Notes: generated from the letters alone by a model not told the origin. A stretch of 64,000 nucleotides of DNA from Casuarina equisetifolia (GCA_028551475.1 CM052357.1:15609931-15673930), one strand, 5' to 3'; positions 1 to 12,146 are shown, counted from the first letter of the stretch. Program-made: numbers and translations.

Positions 1-187
1 CATATTGCGATGGCCTCTCCAATAATACATGGCAAGCATCCATAGGTATAACATCAAAAGTAACATGATCTACATAATGCTTTCTAATGGAAAAAGTAAG
101 TAGGAGTTTTCTTGAAACTTGAAGATGACTTTTTGGCTCAACCATTGCATTTTGTATAGGTGAGGGTGATATGATGTAGGCAAATTC
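1..187 (-). pseudogene. Ty3/gypsy protease segment, distal part
   Basis: Read on the minus strand, this piece encodes a decayed stretch resembling the second half of a plant Ty3/gypsy aspartic protease. It ends in VDHVTFDVIPMDACHVLL followed by ERPSQY, the counterpart of the usual 'DVVPM.A.HILLGRPWQ' region. It continues the protease frame that stops at 1690, so the solo LTR at 188-1684 splits one domain. Other parts carry stops and frame changes. The element runs off the left edge of the window. Confidence 0.7.
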
Positions 188-1684
188 TATTGGAAAAAGG
201 TATGTTTTGTTGTGACAAACTACTGGCTACATATAATATTTGTATAAATGTTTTTCATATGATTATATGCAATATTGAACATCAAGGAAGTAAAAGGTGT
301 ACAAATTATAATATCAATAAAGGATAGTTTAAAGTAGTCGGGTTCCTACATTCCTTTATAAATTAACTTCATACAATGCCTTGAAAAATATTTTGTATGA
401 AAAAAAAAAAGCTAAAGGAATATTTGATTATTTGAAGCAAAATGATACTTGGATTTATGTACTTATAGGTACATGTGAATCAAGAATCATACTATGAAGG
501 TCAAACTCAAAATCATAATACTTAGTTTTACTTAGCTAGTTCAAGCTTAAGTAGGATCTTTATTAATTGGATCAAGTCCATGGGAAGAAGCCACAAGCTA
601 AGCTGACAAGCTCAACTTGCAAGCTAAGCTCACCAACTTAGCTTGCAAGACTTAACCTATGTGATGTCTTAACTTGAAGCTTGTGACACTATTTCACTTA
701 AGAGGAACTTTCTTAAGCGATCACGAGGAGAAAAGCCTTAACCCTATCACTGAGCTACTTTCTCGCCTCTCTCTGTCACTAACTCACAAATTGGAAGAAA
801 TATAAAATGATGGTATTGTCAAAATGGCTATAAAGATCATTAATTGCCATTTGCATTGTTGTTTAATAGAGCTTTTATCAAGTCTCAACAAAAAAATTAC
901 AATGGGCACATTAGGTTTGAGCAAAAACTTAGAAAGAGACTATGCTTTATATCTTTTATAAAGAGAGGTTCTTGGTAGTTCTTGGTAGTTCTTTAAGAGG
1001 TTGGTGGATGAAATTTTGTTAAGAAATTGAGAATACATTGAAGCTTGTGAAAGATCATACACTCATGACATTCTTCATCGATCTAATAAGGAAGTTTGAA
1101 TCTTCAGTGATATTCTTACATATTAATATTTTTGTGAATATTCATTGTTAGATTAAGTTGTTTATATGCTAATTAAACTTTGATTATTATTTACACATAA
1201 ACTCCTTTGTAAATTCGAAACCCTAACTTTGTGATAATTGAGAGTTTCATGATTAGAGCTTGAAATGAGTTTGTATATCTTTAATTAGCTCACTAATAAG
1301 CAATACTCCTCATAAATCTTACATATTTGAGGACTTGCTAATATACTAAGGTCAGTTCAACCTTATCATTATAACCGTGGACCATTTAACTCCTTACGGA
1401 GGAGTTGGAAATTGTAAGAGATGGTTTTCTCCTAACTTTGAAGTAAAATGGATTTCAATCGATTGTGTTGAAAGAGAAAAGGGTGGAAGTAAGTGACAAG
1501 AGCCGAACCATCGTGTAAACTTGTGTGCATCCCTCTTTGTGTCTATTTACTTTGTTGTTTGATTTTGATATCCTTGAATGCTTAGTTTAAGTGCATGAAA
1601 AGTTATTGAACCCATAAATAGAAAAAGAAACAAAGATAACCATTTCACACCCCCCTTTTTCTTGGTTAGTCATTAGACCTAATA
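188..1684 (+). repeat. Solo LTR, SIRE-type copia family (copy 1)
   Basis: A 1.5-kb copy of the LTR that flanks the element at 49849-58481. It shares the 5' block (TTGGAAAA, then AAAAGGTGTACAAATTATAAT) and the 3' blocks (GGGTGGA..., CGAACCA, then CTTGTTAA-like ...CATAAAACCC-like). It is bounded by the perfect 5-bp duplication AATTC (183-187 and 1685-1689). The ends are TA...TA instead of TG...CA, consistent with C-to-T decay. No internal domain accompanies it, so it is a solo LTR left by LTR-LTR recombination. It sits in the protease region of a gypsy element of opposite orientation. Confidence 0.88.
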
Positions 1685-1689
1685 AATTC

Positions 1690-2345
1690 AACTTCTGCAT
1701 GAGAGTTGTAAAAGCTACATTAGCACAACTCCACTATCAATAATAACATATAATACCTTTCCATTAGTTATGCACTAAGTTTGAAAAATGTTCTCCCTTT
1801 TCTTATCTAGTGGACTAAGATAGGCATGCAAGGCTTTACGAAGAATAAACATACTTCCAAAATTAGCTTGCTCAATAATCTCACTCTCCTCCTCTAGTTT
1901 AATCACAGGCTCATCATCATAATAGTCCTCTTTATAGTAGTCTTCATCATTCTTTTCAATGTTTCTCACGATCAACACCTTTCTGGTTGAACAATTATCA
2001 TGTATGTGGCCATATCCTTGGCACTTAAAGCATTTATGCTCCTTTGGATCTTGCTATATAAAATTAGGTTTCACCTTTGAAGTTTTCCCAACCTCTTCTT
2101 TACCTTTCTCCTTGTTAGCAATCTTATGTTTGCTATAGGATGAAGGATCCTTGTAGAAAATGGCCCCTCTAACATAAGGCCTTGAGTTGTCCTTGTTGAA
2201 AGGCTTAGATCCAATGTTCTTCAAGGTCCTCCTTTGCCTCTCCATTTTGATAGCTAGCTTGCAAACATCATCAAAAGAACAATATGACTGCAAGTCAACG
2301 ATGCTAGATATTTTAGGTTTTAAGCCTTTAAGAAATCATGCTATA
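1690..2345 (-). pseudogene. Ty3/gypsy gag zinc knuckle to protease remnant
   Basis: Minus-strand remnant of a gypsy gag-protease polyprotein. In order it shows the end of a gag domain (LKGLKPKI-like, then DDVCKLAIKMERQRR, about 2335-2225), a basic linker, and a CCHC zinc knuckle CFKCQGYGHIHDNC (about 2031-1990). An acidic segment rich in D, E and Y follows, then a link ending in RENIFQT. The start of the retroviral-type protease is VIIDSG at about 1725. There is a stop before the zinc knuckle and more after the protease start. The N-terminal gag is missing: only about 30 bp separate the primer-binding site from mid-gag, so an internal deletion is likely. The domain resumes at 187 beyond the solo LTR. 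Confidence 0.8.
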
Positions 2346-2358
2346 GTGGTTTTTTTGG

Positions 2359-2370
2359 GCTTTGATACCA
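2359..2370 (-). other. Gypsy primer-binding site
   Basis: On the minus strand this reads TGGTATCAAAGC, one base from TGGTATCAGAGC, the complement of the 3' end of initiator tRNA-Met used by most plant LTR retrotransposons. It lies five bases inside the LTR at 2376-3088, where a PBS belongs in an element read right to left. Confidence 0.75.
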
Positions 2371-2375
2371 CTTAA

Positions 2376-3088
2376 TGTGGATCCAATGGTGGGATTGAGT
2401 GAGCTTTGTATGGTTATGAAAGAGTTGTCATTGTTTATGGGTTTTAGGGCTTTTTCTTGTGAAGATAGTTGTGTTTGGGTAAAAAGATGAAAAAGAATGA
2501 AAATAAAAGGTTACCAAAATACATTCCAAGATGTAAAGCTGGTGCCACCAATTAAGGAGATGCTCCATCAATTTTAGGTAAAAATTGGATAAAGGAAGCA
2601 AATGTTGAAAACAACTAAGGGTTTTCTAATTTTCTACAGAAAACAAGTTTGCTTATAATTAAAATGGTGCTCCCATTAAATAGGGAACTAAACCTAACCT
2701 TAAGGACCCCAACAAATCAAGGATTTCAAAAATTAAGGAAATTTTAAACAAAATAAGGACCTTAAAAATTAAGGAAATTTCAAACAAATCAAGATCCTGA
2801 TAGAGGTCTGACAAGTATGAAAATCCTAGATAAATTTAGGATCCAAATAGTTAAGGGAAACCAAACAAAAGAAAATAATCTCAAATAGAAAAGAAATCCT
2901 AAGAAATTAAAGACTTCATAACTATTTAGGAAACTACCAATATTAATTATGAAAATCTAAGCCATCTTAAAAATTCTAGAGAATGTTTATTAGATACTCT
3001 TGAACCTTGCCCTTCTTAGACCCACTAGGTTATGTTATGGCCCAAACATGTATTAATTGACATGCTTAACATATAGGCTAGGCCAACA
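2376..3088 (-). repeat. 5' LTR of the minus-strand Ty3/gypsy element
   Basis: A 713-bp segment beginning TG and ending CA (TGTGGATCC ... GGCCAACA). On the minus strand it starts TGTTGGCC and ends next to the PBS and gag. A related LTR occurs at about 43889-44540, sharing the TG(T/C)GGATC start and a CCCAACAA(A/G)T block. Its partner LTR would lie left of the window, so the outer target duplication cannot be checked. The right boundary is inferred from TG/CA ends. Confidence 0.6.
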
Positions 3089-3104
3089 GCTTGAGTGACA
3101 TAGT

Positions 3105-3230
3105 TTCTTTTACATCAAACCCTTTGGCTTAATGGTAAGTTAAGTAGTCCTAAGCCTGTGAATCTACTAAGACAAAGGTTTGACACCCTTCCTCGTGTAT
3201 ATGGGTTTATTAAAAAAAATACACACATCT
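3105..3230 (+). repeat. tRNA-derived SINE-like head
   Basis: It contains a good Pol III A box, TGGCTTAATGG (3125-3135), and 52 bases further a B box, GGTTTGACACC (3177-3187), one base from GGTTCGANNCC. An A-rich stretch (TTAAAAAAAATAC) follows at about 3210-3224. The spacing and order fit the tRNA-like head of a short interspersed element. It cannot fold as a functional tRNA from what I see, and no clear target duplication is evident, so this is a tentative SINE call. Confidence 0.35.
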
Positions 3231-3702
3231 ATGATTTGGGTGCCTATTTGTGTAGAGCATATCGTTGTAAGTGTAGAAAAATTGTATATCAAAAAATATG
3301 TAAGTGATCAATGGATGGAGGGTGAAAAAGTAACATTTACTATGGTGACCTACCATAAAGGAGCATAAATTGTTAATGATGAGTATTATTGGTTCAAAAG
3401 CAAAATTCCCAAAGTGAGTAAGGAATTAATGCTTGCTAAAACAAAGTAAGCATAGACTCCATGATATGGTAGTGTTTCCCTTCAAAGGCCTCATTATGAA
3501 AGGAAGAGTATGGTAAGAAAGGCTAATACCATAACATAAATAACTTGGCACAGGTTGACTATAGTCTTGCAAATCCCATAAGTTACTAAAAGTTAAAAAC
3601 TAGTCATCAGTATTCCATGCCATCTAATGCAACACAATGCTTCAAGATTAATTGTTGTAATTTCTTAGGCAAGTCTATGGTAGTTAGTCATTGTGAGGAA
3701 TT
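3231..3702. other. Gap without recognised gene
   Basis: AT-rich DNA just outside the copia element that starts at 3703. A 62-codon open frame here has no recognisable domain. I see nothing else that can be supported. Confidence 0.4.
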
Positions 3703-3899
3703 TGCTGAAGTGTAGTAAATAATGAACACAGAAAATACAATAGGAAGCATATATTGAAATTGCACCTAGAGCTATTGTTGTATTCACACTTCTTAAAGAA
3801 TAATGGTTAACATTGCAAAATGGCCTAGGTCCACATGTTGGTCTTTTGGTCCATAAAGACTATAACATAACTCATAGGGTCAACTACACCATCTCAACA
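3703..3899 (-). repeat. 3' LTR of the split copia element
   Basis: A 197-bp segment homologous to 12922-13153. Shared blocks include TGAACACAGAAAA(T/C)ACAAT, GTATTCACACTTCT, AAAGAATAATGG and the TCAACA end. On the minus strand it begins TGTTGAGAT and is preceded by AAGCTTAAGGAGTAT, a decayed copia polypurine tract. Confidence 0.75.
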
Positions 3900-4029
3900 A
3901 TACTCCTTAAGCTTGGAATATAAATTGAATACTTAAAGCTTGGATAGAAAATGTTGGTGTTATGGGCTATATAATGTTTTATTAAAACCATTAGTGGGTT
4001 ATTCCTATGTATTTACATACTCAGTTCTT

Positions 4030-5480
4030 ATGATTTCTTTTTCTATTTTTTCTTAGATGAAATGGCAATTAACCTTAATGTGCTTTATCCTTTAATGAAA
4101 TATTAGGTTGGCAGCTATGTGCATGACAACCTTATTATCACAATGCAAAGACAATAGATAAGGAAAGACCACACCAAGGTCTTAAAACAATCCTAGAAGC
4201 TAGATGATCTTATAAACAATATAACTCATGATCCTATATTTTGATTCAATAGAAGAGCATGACATAGATAGCTATTTTTTAGTCAGCTAAGATAGAAGTG
4301 AGTCACACAATTTGATACAATAACCAATTACACACTTTCATGACATATAGTAGGTCATGTAATTATAATTGTAGAAAGTTGTAAGTTATAACTTGGATGA
4401 TGAAGAAAGGAAAGTACCAAGTCCAGATGTACCTTTGAGACATCTCAAGATTCTCATGGCAACTTCCATGTGTGACTGCTTCAGGGTATTATTGAATTAG
4501 CTAAGGTGTTACACTGCTAAGTTGATATCTAAACATGTGTGAGTCCAATTCATCAATCTTCCAATCATGCTCTAATGTAGGACTAAGTCCTTAAGGAGTG
4601 CACCATCTTTTTTTTTTTTATCAAGATATCCTTCATCAAATTCTAGTGTTGTCAACTAGAGACTTTTTTCCATAGAGGTAATGGCAAGCTTTGATCCTAC
4701 AAGTTTTGCTTTTGAATTAATTCCAATGTATACTTGCATTGGTTGAAAAGGTGTTTCCTAGCAATCAGACAATTTCAATACCAAGAAAGTATTTACATGT
4801 CCAAGATCTTCATGTGAAAAATTGAATTCAGATGTGGTTTGAATCTTGAAATGGCAAACATATTGTTCCTAACAATAAGGATATCATAAATATAAAAAGG
4901 AATGATGATGAAGGAATCTCTTATGCGCCTTGTGAAAAAAGCATAATCATGTAAAGACTGTTAAAATCTAGCTATGAGAAAGGCCTCTGTAAGCTTTGTA
5001 TATTACTATCTCAAAGCTTGGTTCAATCCATATAATGACTTTCACAAGTGACATATAATCCCCTCCCATTGACGAGGAAATCTAGGTAGCAACTATATAT
5101 AAACTTCTTTTATTAAGTCACCATGCAAGAAGGAATTTTGGACATCTAACTAATGGAGATCCTAGTGTTTGATGGTAGCCATACTAATCATGAATTTAAC
5201 TATTACTAGCTTTGCAATTGATGAGTAAGTCTTACCATAATCAATCCCTTTATGTTGTTTATATTCTTTGGCCACTAACTAGGCCTTGTATCTCTTAATT
5301 GCACCATATGCATGGTACTTTACTATGTATACATTACATCTAATGGCTTTTTAACTAGGTGGGAATGGGATGACATCCCATGTGTTATAGGCCTTTAAGG
5401 CCATTAATTATCAATCCATTGCTTTAACAAAATGCTTAATGATAGGTTTTTGAGTTTAGTGATAGCAGAAATTGAAGCAA
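4030..5480 (-). pseudogene. Copia reverse transcriptase and RNase H remnant
   Basis: On the minus strand, RT landmarks appear in order. First comes IKRYKA followed by LVAKEYKQHKGIDYG (about 5300-5225, the 'ARLVAKGYTQ...GIDY' motif), then NSFLHGDLIKEVYI (about 5110) and KSLYGLNQA (about 5030). RNase H ends with HIAANLIFH and IKHIKVNCHFI (about 4110-4050). Many stops and frame shifts interrupt the frame, so it is non-functional. Confidence 0.8.
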
Positions 5481-5499
5481 TGAAATATTGGTAATATGG

Positions 5500-7090
5500 G
5501 AAAAAATGTCTAAGGAAAGTTGATTTGGAATGGGGTATTGGTTGTTTGACCCTATAGAGGTAGTTGAACATAAATAACTAGAGGTTTGGATGGGAGGTCG
5601 TATGGGTCAAATTAAAGACCTAGGAGTTAATGATGGTTGATTCGGAGAAACCTCTAGTGCTAGATGAGGTGGCTAATCTAAAGAAGGCTTTGATGTTGGA
5701 TGGGATGACTAATCTAAAATGGTAATGGAAGGACTTTGGCTCATAAAAGGCTACAATGGTAGATTAGGTAACATATTTGTAGAAGGATTGAAAGAATGAA
5801 TTAAAGGTGCATTTTGAGGTGTTGGCTATAAAGATTCTAGAAATGGATTTGGTATGATGGGAAATGGATCATTCATTTAAGCAATGTTTGGCTTGGCTAT
5901 CAACTAATTAGAGGACTAATCTTGAATTGTGGCTAAAGGTTGACTACAAAAAAAATGAAAATTTATATTCATAGGATATGACATTATGACTCACAAATAT
6001 CTTTTCACTTTTAGGATCATATACTTGGTAGCCTTTTTGTGTGAAGGATAACCTAAGAAAACATAAGGGATCACCTCAGGGTAAACTTGTCCCTAAGGCA
6101 AAGAATTGTGGCATAACATTTACAATCAAAGACTTGTAAGTGATCTAAGATAGGTAGTCTACCATGAAAAAGTCCAAAGGATTCCGATTTTGAAGTTTAG
6201 CACTTGGTAAATAGTTAACAAGATAAGTCACCTTTAAAATGCACCCACCCAAAAATGTGTGAGAATATAAGTTTGAAATATCAAGACTCGTGTCATATCT
6301 ACTAAATGATGATGTTTATGTTCAACCACCTTTTCTATTAAGGGATATATATATATGTAAGAACTCTAGTAAAGAATTCCACAAAAGGCCAAAAAGAAAA
6401 TACAGGCAACATAAAAGAACTCTATACCATTATTTGAGCAAATGTGCTTAATCATGACACCATATTAAGCTTGAATCACAAAAGTAATTGAATAAATTTT
6501 GGAAAATACTTGATCTTTTGAATGCAATAGAAAGGTCCAATTTGTACACAAGAAATCATTAACTATGGTTAAAAAGTAGCGTGACCAGTCATAGTTGGGA
6601 ACCCTATGAGGTCCTTATAAATTCATAAGAACTAGATCAAATATGGCATGACCAATGGTCTAATTCTGTAGAAAAAAAATGAGCCTATCTTGCTAAAAAA
6701 CATACTAGACATGAGAAAAATTCAAGACATTGTATGCATTTTTCACTTGGAATATGCGTTTTTTATGAATTATAACCAAGTCTATGATGCCATAAAATAT
6801 AACTGGTACTCATATTAATACTAGGTTGCAAAAAATATAGTCTTTGTTTATCTCTACCTAGTTTGATCATCTACCTAGTTGTATTATCTTGAAAGATGGA
6901 AAAATCATCGAAAAAATAATAATGTAATTGTGGTCAAATGTTATTTATTTTCAAAAATAGAAGATTAAATTTGAGTCAAAGTACAAACATGACATAGTTA
7001 AGATAAAACATTTTTATGGGTTATGCATGTCCAATGTGGGTAGCATATACATTTATCATCAAGGAGCTTAATAGACAACAATTAAGATGT
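5500..7090 (-). pseudogene. Copia GAG-pre-integrase and integrase remnant
   Basis: Minus-strand fragments of the region between protease and RT. A GAG-pre-integrase stretch has FKNNLLFLK-like and LWHHRLGYN (about 7000-6790). A decayed integrase core follows (about 6700-6350). The connection domain includes GCILKVTYLVNYLPS (about 6240) and FTQKGYQVYDPKS then EKIFVSHNVISYEY (about 6040-5965). The pre-integrase text parallels that of the other minus-strand copia at 59.5-59.9 kb, so the two belong to related families. Confidence 0.72.
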
Positions 7091-9352
7091 GTTGTTCATG
7101 AAAACTCTACATGCAAGTGAATATGTCAAAAAAATAATATAATAATGAGAGAGTGTATTATCCTAAAGAGATTAGCAAATACTAGACAAATTAAATACTA
7201 ATAGTGAGTTAACTTTAAAGTTTGTCTAACAAATCAATGTATTTGAAAATGGATTAGAAGTGATATTTTTAAAAATAAGATTTTACAGCTAAAAAAAATT
7301 AATTTAAATTAGTAAACTCAATGCAAGAAATATATTAGAGTGTCTAATTTCATTATAACTACTAGTTATAAATTTTAATGATTTATGTCTACAAGAATGA
7401 TAATATTTATGTGATGGTGGAACTTTTTAATTTACTTACTATCTTATGTCTAGGTATAGTAAACTTACTTAGTTTGTTAATTCACTATATTTCTATATTA
7501 ATTAAAATAAAAAAAAGTATATTAGGGCTTATGAACATTTCCAATTTATGATGGATCTTTCAATTACCTTATTATTGAAACCCACATAAACAATATGATA
7601 TATGTTAATCCATATTTGATTCATTGTTATATATTATAAAACAAAAATGCATATCAGCTCCTTTTAGTCTCAAATATGTAAATTAGGTCATTTAAGTGGT
7701 AGTTAATTACTTAAAAGTATTAAACACAATAACATATAACTCACATAAATATTGTCTATTATAAAACATAGCAACCATGAAATTCATACGATCATAATTG
7801 GGTTATATCATACATCTAACAAAAATAAACTAAAACATACTATCATGCACCACTGCTACGGGCTGTTACTCTTTACCAAAAAATAGTTAGCTTTATGTTC
7901 TATATAAATTTAGCTTATTTGAAGGAAGCCTAAACATTGATCTGCTAAAGAATCATGTAGATCTGCTAGAAAGTTTCCAAAAAAGAACATAGATTTGTTA
8001 GAAAAAAGCCTAGATAGTTGGATCTACCACTAAAGTTAAATGCAAATGGTGTTTGGGTTCTCCTTGCTAAAAATGAATGTTGGGTTAACTTTTGCATGAT
8101 CGTCACATTCTTATAGAGTCACATGTGGTATAATATAGTTATTTTACCTATTTTTAGGCAATAAATAATGTAATACTTATGAGAAAATATTTAAATTCCT
8201 CTTTATTTACTTAAATTTACCTTACTTTTGTAGAATAAGAAGGCATGGAGAAAAAGAACAAGTAGGAAGGACCTGATGCTTATTATATCACAAAATATTG
8301 GTCAAAATATCAAGATCAAGAAAATCAAGATGGACTTAGACTTTAGATTTTCTATTTTTGTTGGGTTTTCTAAATAATTAGAAAACCCAGTTATATTAGG
8401 AGTTCAAAGCCCAATTAATATAAGAGTTCAAGACCCAATTGTCTTGAGTATCCAAAACCTACTTCTACCAGGATAGGAGATAGGTCTAAACCTAAACTCT
8501 ATTTAAGAGAAGAGAAGAGGCAAAAAAGAGAGGAGGAAATTGAGTACAACTCAATAGAGAGGCCAATAATTCAAGGTTTTCTTAAACAGAAGACAAAAAG
8601 GATGACAGACTTTTTATTCTTAGATTCAAGATGCCTTTTTTATTTCTTATCATTGTTTTTCATCATTATTTCTTTATGCTTTAGTTTACTTTTGTTAGAC
8701 CTATGATGTAACCTAATTATGATGGTATGAATTTTATGATTGTTATATTTTGTAAGATATTTTATTTATGTGAAGTTGCATATTACTATGTTTAATGCTT
8801 TTAAGTGATTAGCTATCATTTAAATGATCTGATTTGTATATTTAAGATCAACAAGAGATGATATGCAATTGCTTCTTGTAATGTGTGACCATAAATTAAA
8901 TATGGATAAACATATACCATATTATTTGTGTGGTTTTTAGTGTAAACTAGGAATGTTTATAGATTCTAATGCATTTGGCTTGTTTCAATTCACATATAGA
9001 GATATAGTGAATTAATAAACTAAGTAAGTTTGTTTAGTAAATAAATTAGGAAGTTCCACCATCACATAGATATTATCCCTCTTGCAAACATAAATAATCA
9101 ATATTAATACTTAGTAGTTATGGTGAAATTATATGTTCTAACATACTTTGTGTATTTAGTATTCTTAAATGTAGTTAGTTAATCTATCATCTATCATTTA
9201 GATTTGTTAGATAAATTTTAGGATTTATTCACCATTAGTAATTAGTTAGTCTAGTAATTATCAATCTCTGTGAGACGATATCTTTCTTATCACTATATTA
9301 CTTGTTTGACATATTCACTTGCATTTAAAATTTCATCAAACAACATGCTATC
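7090..9352. mobile_element. Long inverted-repeat element
   Basis: Two diverged arms of about 360-450 bp lie in inverted orientation: about 7090-7530 and about 9352-8985. Shared landmarks from the outside inwards are GCAAGTGAATATGTCAAA, AATATA(A/G)T(A/G)AT, GAGATT, TCTAACAAATC, CATAACTACTA, TGTGATGGTGGAACTT and ACTTAGTTTRTTAATTCACT. The 1.4-kb centre (7531-8984) has no open frame or transposase motif that I recognise. The insertion splits a copia element. Single-arm relatives are at 22240-22390 and 38497-38890. It could be a non-autonomous long-TIR transposon or two head-to-head insertions of one repeat. I see no clean target duplication. Confidence 0.55.
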
Positions 9353-9749
9353 ACACATGGCCTCCTAGGATTTTCCTTGCACAACATGCTATCACACATG
9401 TCCCTCTTTCTAGCATCTTGACCAACATGCATAGTCTTTCTTTCCTTTTTTTTTTTTCCTTCTATTCCCTTTCGTCTTGATTGCATCTTGTACCCAGTCC
9501 CTCCTCTTTTGTCTTGTGCATAGGTCCCTTTCTCTTTCTTTTTATGATTTTCTTTCTTCTTTTTTTCTCTTTTTCCCTTGTTTTCCTTTTCTTCTCATCA
9601 TCCTATCTTTTGGTACACAAACTAGGAAAATACAAATAATTATAAGAAAATCCAAATATTGTCTCACAAACACTACATTTTTTTTTGCCTAAAATAGTCA
9701 AAAGAACTCTATAAAAATATATTTAACATGTAGATGATTAACAAACATA
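9353..9749. other. Unassigned insert with pyrimidine-rich tract
   Basis: This stretch lies between the inverted-repeat element and the copia protease start and belongs to neither by similarity. It has a direct 20-bp repeat, ACAACATGCTATCACACATG (about 9340 and 9381), and a long T/C-rich tract at 9437-9600. No gene is supported. Confidence 0.4.
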
Positions 9750-10706
9750 AGAAATTTAAATCACATGTAATATGGTCACTCGCACCTAAATCTATAATCC
9801 ATAGATGTTTACATTGTAATGTTTACCTACAAAGCTTCATCCATTAAGTTTTTGTCTTATAAGGGGCCTATGTTGAACGTGCCTAACATTCTATGAAGTA
9901 TATCTAGTGTGATAGTAAGTCTAGTAGGCTAAATCATGTGGGCTATGATGGTTGGATTACCAACTTGATATTAATTACATTAGGCTAATCATGTTGTTTC
10001 TTAATAACCATTTAAAGTCTAAGTGAATCTAGTTTGTGGTCCATAGGGTTGGCCTATAGCCTAGGTAATAGGCTTAGGGCACCATAGACCTGATGTGACG
10101 GGCAAGGCCTTGACCCACTTTATTAAAATTTTGCCCACTCCACTAATAAAACCACTCATGCTTGCACTTGTAGAGATAGACCTAGATCGGTTGTTCTTCA
10201 TTGATAATAATAACAAGTCTATAGCAATTTACAATTGGAGATGGAAAGCTTGGCTTATCCTTTGCTTTGCCTTTCCTTTAGGGATCCATCCAAGCAAAAA
10301 TCTAATAAGCCTTAGGCTTTTGTGTGCTCCATTTTATAGTAATGGGGGCATATTGCACAAAACTTAGAATTGATTTTAACCTTTTTTAGTGCCAACAAAA
10401 TATGCTAAGTTAAAGGTGTGCTAGTAATGGGAAGAGGCTACCAAAAGGAACCCATCAAGGCTTTTGTTCTTGGATTCCTAATCTTTATGTTGGAGTTCAT
10501 CCTCTTTGGCAAGGTTGAAGGCAATGTCAACTATTGGAAGTGAGGTCTTTGAAAGTATGTTCATTCTATAATTTGAAATGCATCTAGCAAATTGAGGAGA
10601 AAATCCATTAGATTGTGCTTAGAAGTCCTCTCTTGCAAGTGTTCATTGCCTTTATAGATACATCCCATGCATTTGCAACAAATGTAGATTTTAACCATCT
10701 AAATTT
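9750..10706 (-). pseudogene. Copia protease start and distal gag remnant
   Basis: The minus strand at about 9815-9755 encodes IIDLGASDHITCDLNF, the copia aspartic protease start. The catalytic D is present but the usual S/T of D(S/T)G is L. Above it (9830-10706) lies decayed gag sequence with only weak similarity and multiple stops. The gag frame continues beyond the solo LTR at 12147. Confidence 0.65.
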
Positions 10707-12146
10707 TGTTGGAAAATAAAGGTTTTGTTGTGACAATTTATTTTTGAATTATTTTTTGAAAAATGTTTTTCATTTGTGCAAGAGAAAAATCATAGGAAGT
10801 AAAAGGTGTACAAATTATAATATCAATCAATGATATTATAAAGTACCTGGGTTCCTACATTTATTTATAAAACATCTTTATGAAGTGGCCTTGAGAAATA
10901 TTTTGTATGGGTAATGTTTTTGTTTATATAAATAAATAATGATAGAATATATTTGAATATATTCAAAGAAAAATGATACTTGCACTTATATACTTGTAGG
11001 TACATATTAAAAAGGGGGCAAATATCATGTTATAAGGTGATCATGTAAGGTTAGACTAAGTTGCACTAATTTGGTGGATCAAGCTGCATTGGCCTAAGCT
11101 GCATTGATCTGTTAGACCAAGTTGCATTGGCCTAAGCTACACTGATATGTTGGATTGAGTTGCACTAGCCTAAGCTACACTTGCTTGAGCCCATTTGTTA
11201 AGGCAAAGTGAAACACTGCCGTTTCACTTAGTGTTAAGAACAAAAGGCTTGAACCAATAAGTAGTTCAGGTTTGAACCAAAACCCTAGAATGCTTGAAGT
11301 TGTTGAATCTTCTATAAAAAGGTGTTCTTTGAGATTCTTTAAAGCTTTTGAAAACATCACATTTGAGAATAATCGAATACATACTCAAATTCTACAAGAG
11401 ATCTCAATACCAATTGGTTTCTTCATCGAGTAGTAAAGTTATTTTGTATCTTCGATGATATTCCTTCAAATTAATATTCTTTTGAATACTCATTGTTAGA
11501 TTGAGTTGTTTATGTGTTGATTGAGCCTTGATTATTATATGCACACAAACTTCTTTGTAAATCTGAAACTCTAACTTTGTGAAAATTGGGGGTTTCATGA
11601 TTAGAGCTTGAATTGAGTTTGTATATCTTTAATTAGCTCTCTATAAAGCATTATTCCTCACTCACAATATACATTTGAGGATTTGCTTGATGTACTAAGG
11701 TTGGTTCAACCTAAACCTTGTAACCATGGATAAATTGACTCCTTGTTAAGGAGTTATCAAATGTAGGAAAGGATTTCTCCTAGCTTATAGTAAATGAGAC
11801 TTCAATAAGTTGGATTGAAGGAGAAGAGGGTGGATGTAGGGCTTAAGAATTGAGTGCCAAACCACTGTGATAAATCTGGTGTTTCTCTTCCCCTTACTTG
11901 TTTAGATTTAACTTGCTGAATGTTGATATCTTTCAAGCCATTGACTTGTTATTAATCTGTTGCCTTACCCGTGAGATAGTCTTACTATTTTGTAATATAT
12001 TTATATGATATTTGCTTGCTATTTTCTTACTATATCTGTGTGAAATTGTATGAATTGCTATAATCATCTTAGACAACAAAAATTATGCTCCGCTCTTAAC
12101 TTAACCAATTCAACACCTTCTTCTTGTTAGGTCATAAAACCCAATA
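10707..12146 (+). repeat. Solo LTR, SIRE-type copia family (copy 2)
   Basis: A 1440-bp LTR starting TGTTGGAAAATAAAGG and ending CATAAAACCCAATA (terminal CA changed to TA). A perfect 5-bp target duplication AATTT flanks it (10702-10706 and 12147-12151). It shares the AAAAGGTGTACAAATTATAAT block near its start and the 'GGTTGG/GAGAAGAGGGTGGA' and 'CCAAACCACTGTG' blocks near its end with the other family members. It splits the gag of the minus-strand copia element. Confidence 0.9.

Noticed and set aside
3125..3187. Functional tRNA gene.
   Set aside because: The A and B boxes are present but I cannot draw a cloverleaf with an acceptor stem; a SINE-like head fits better.
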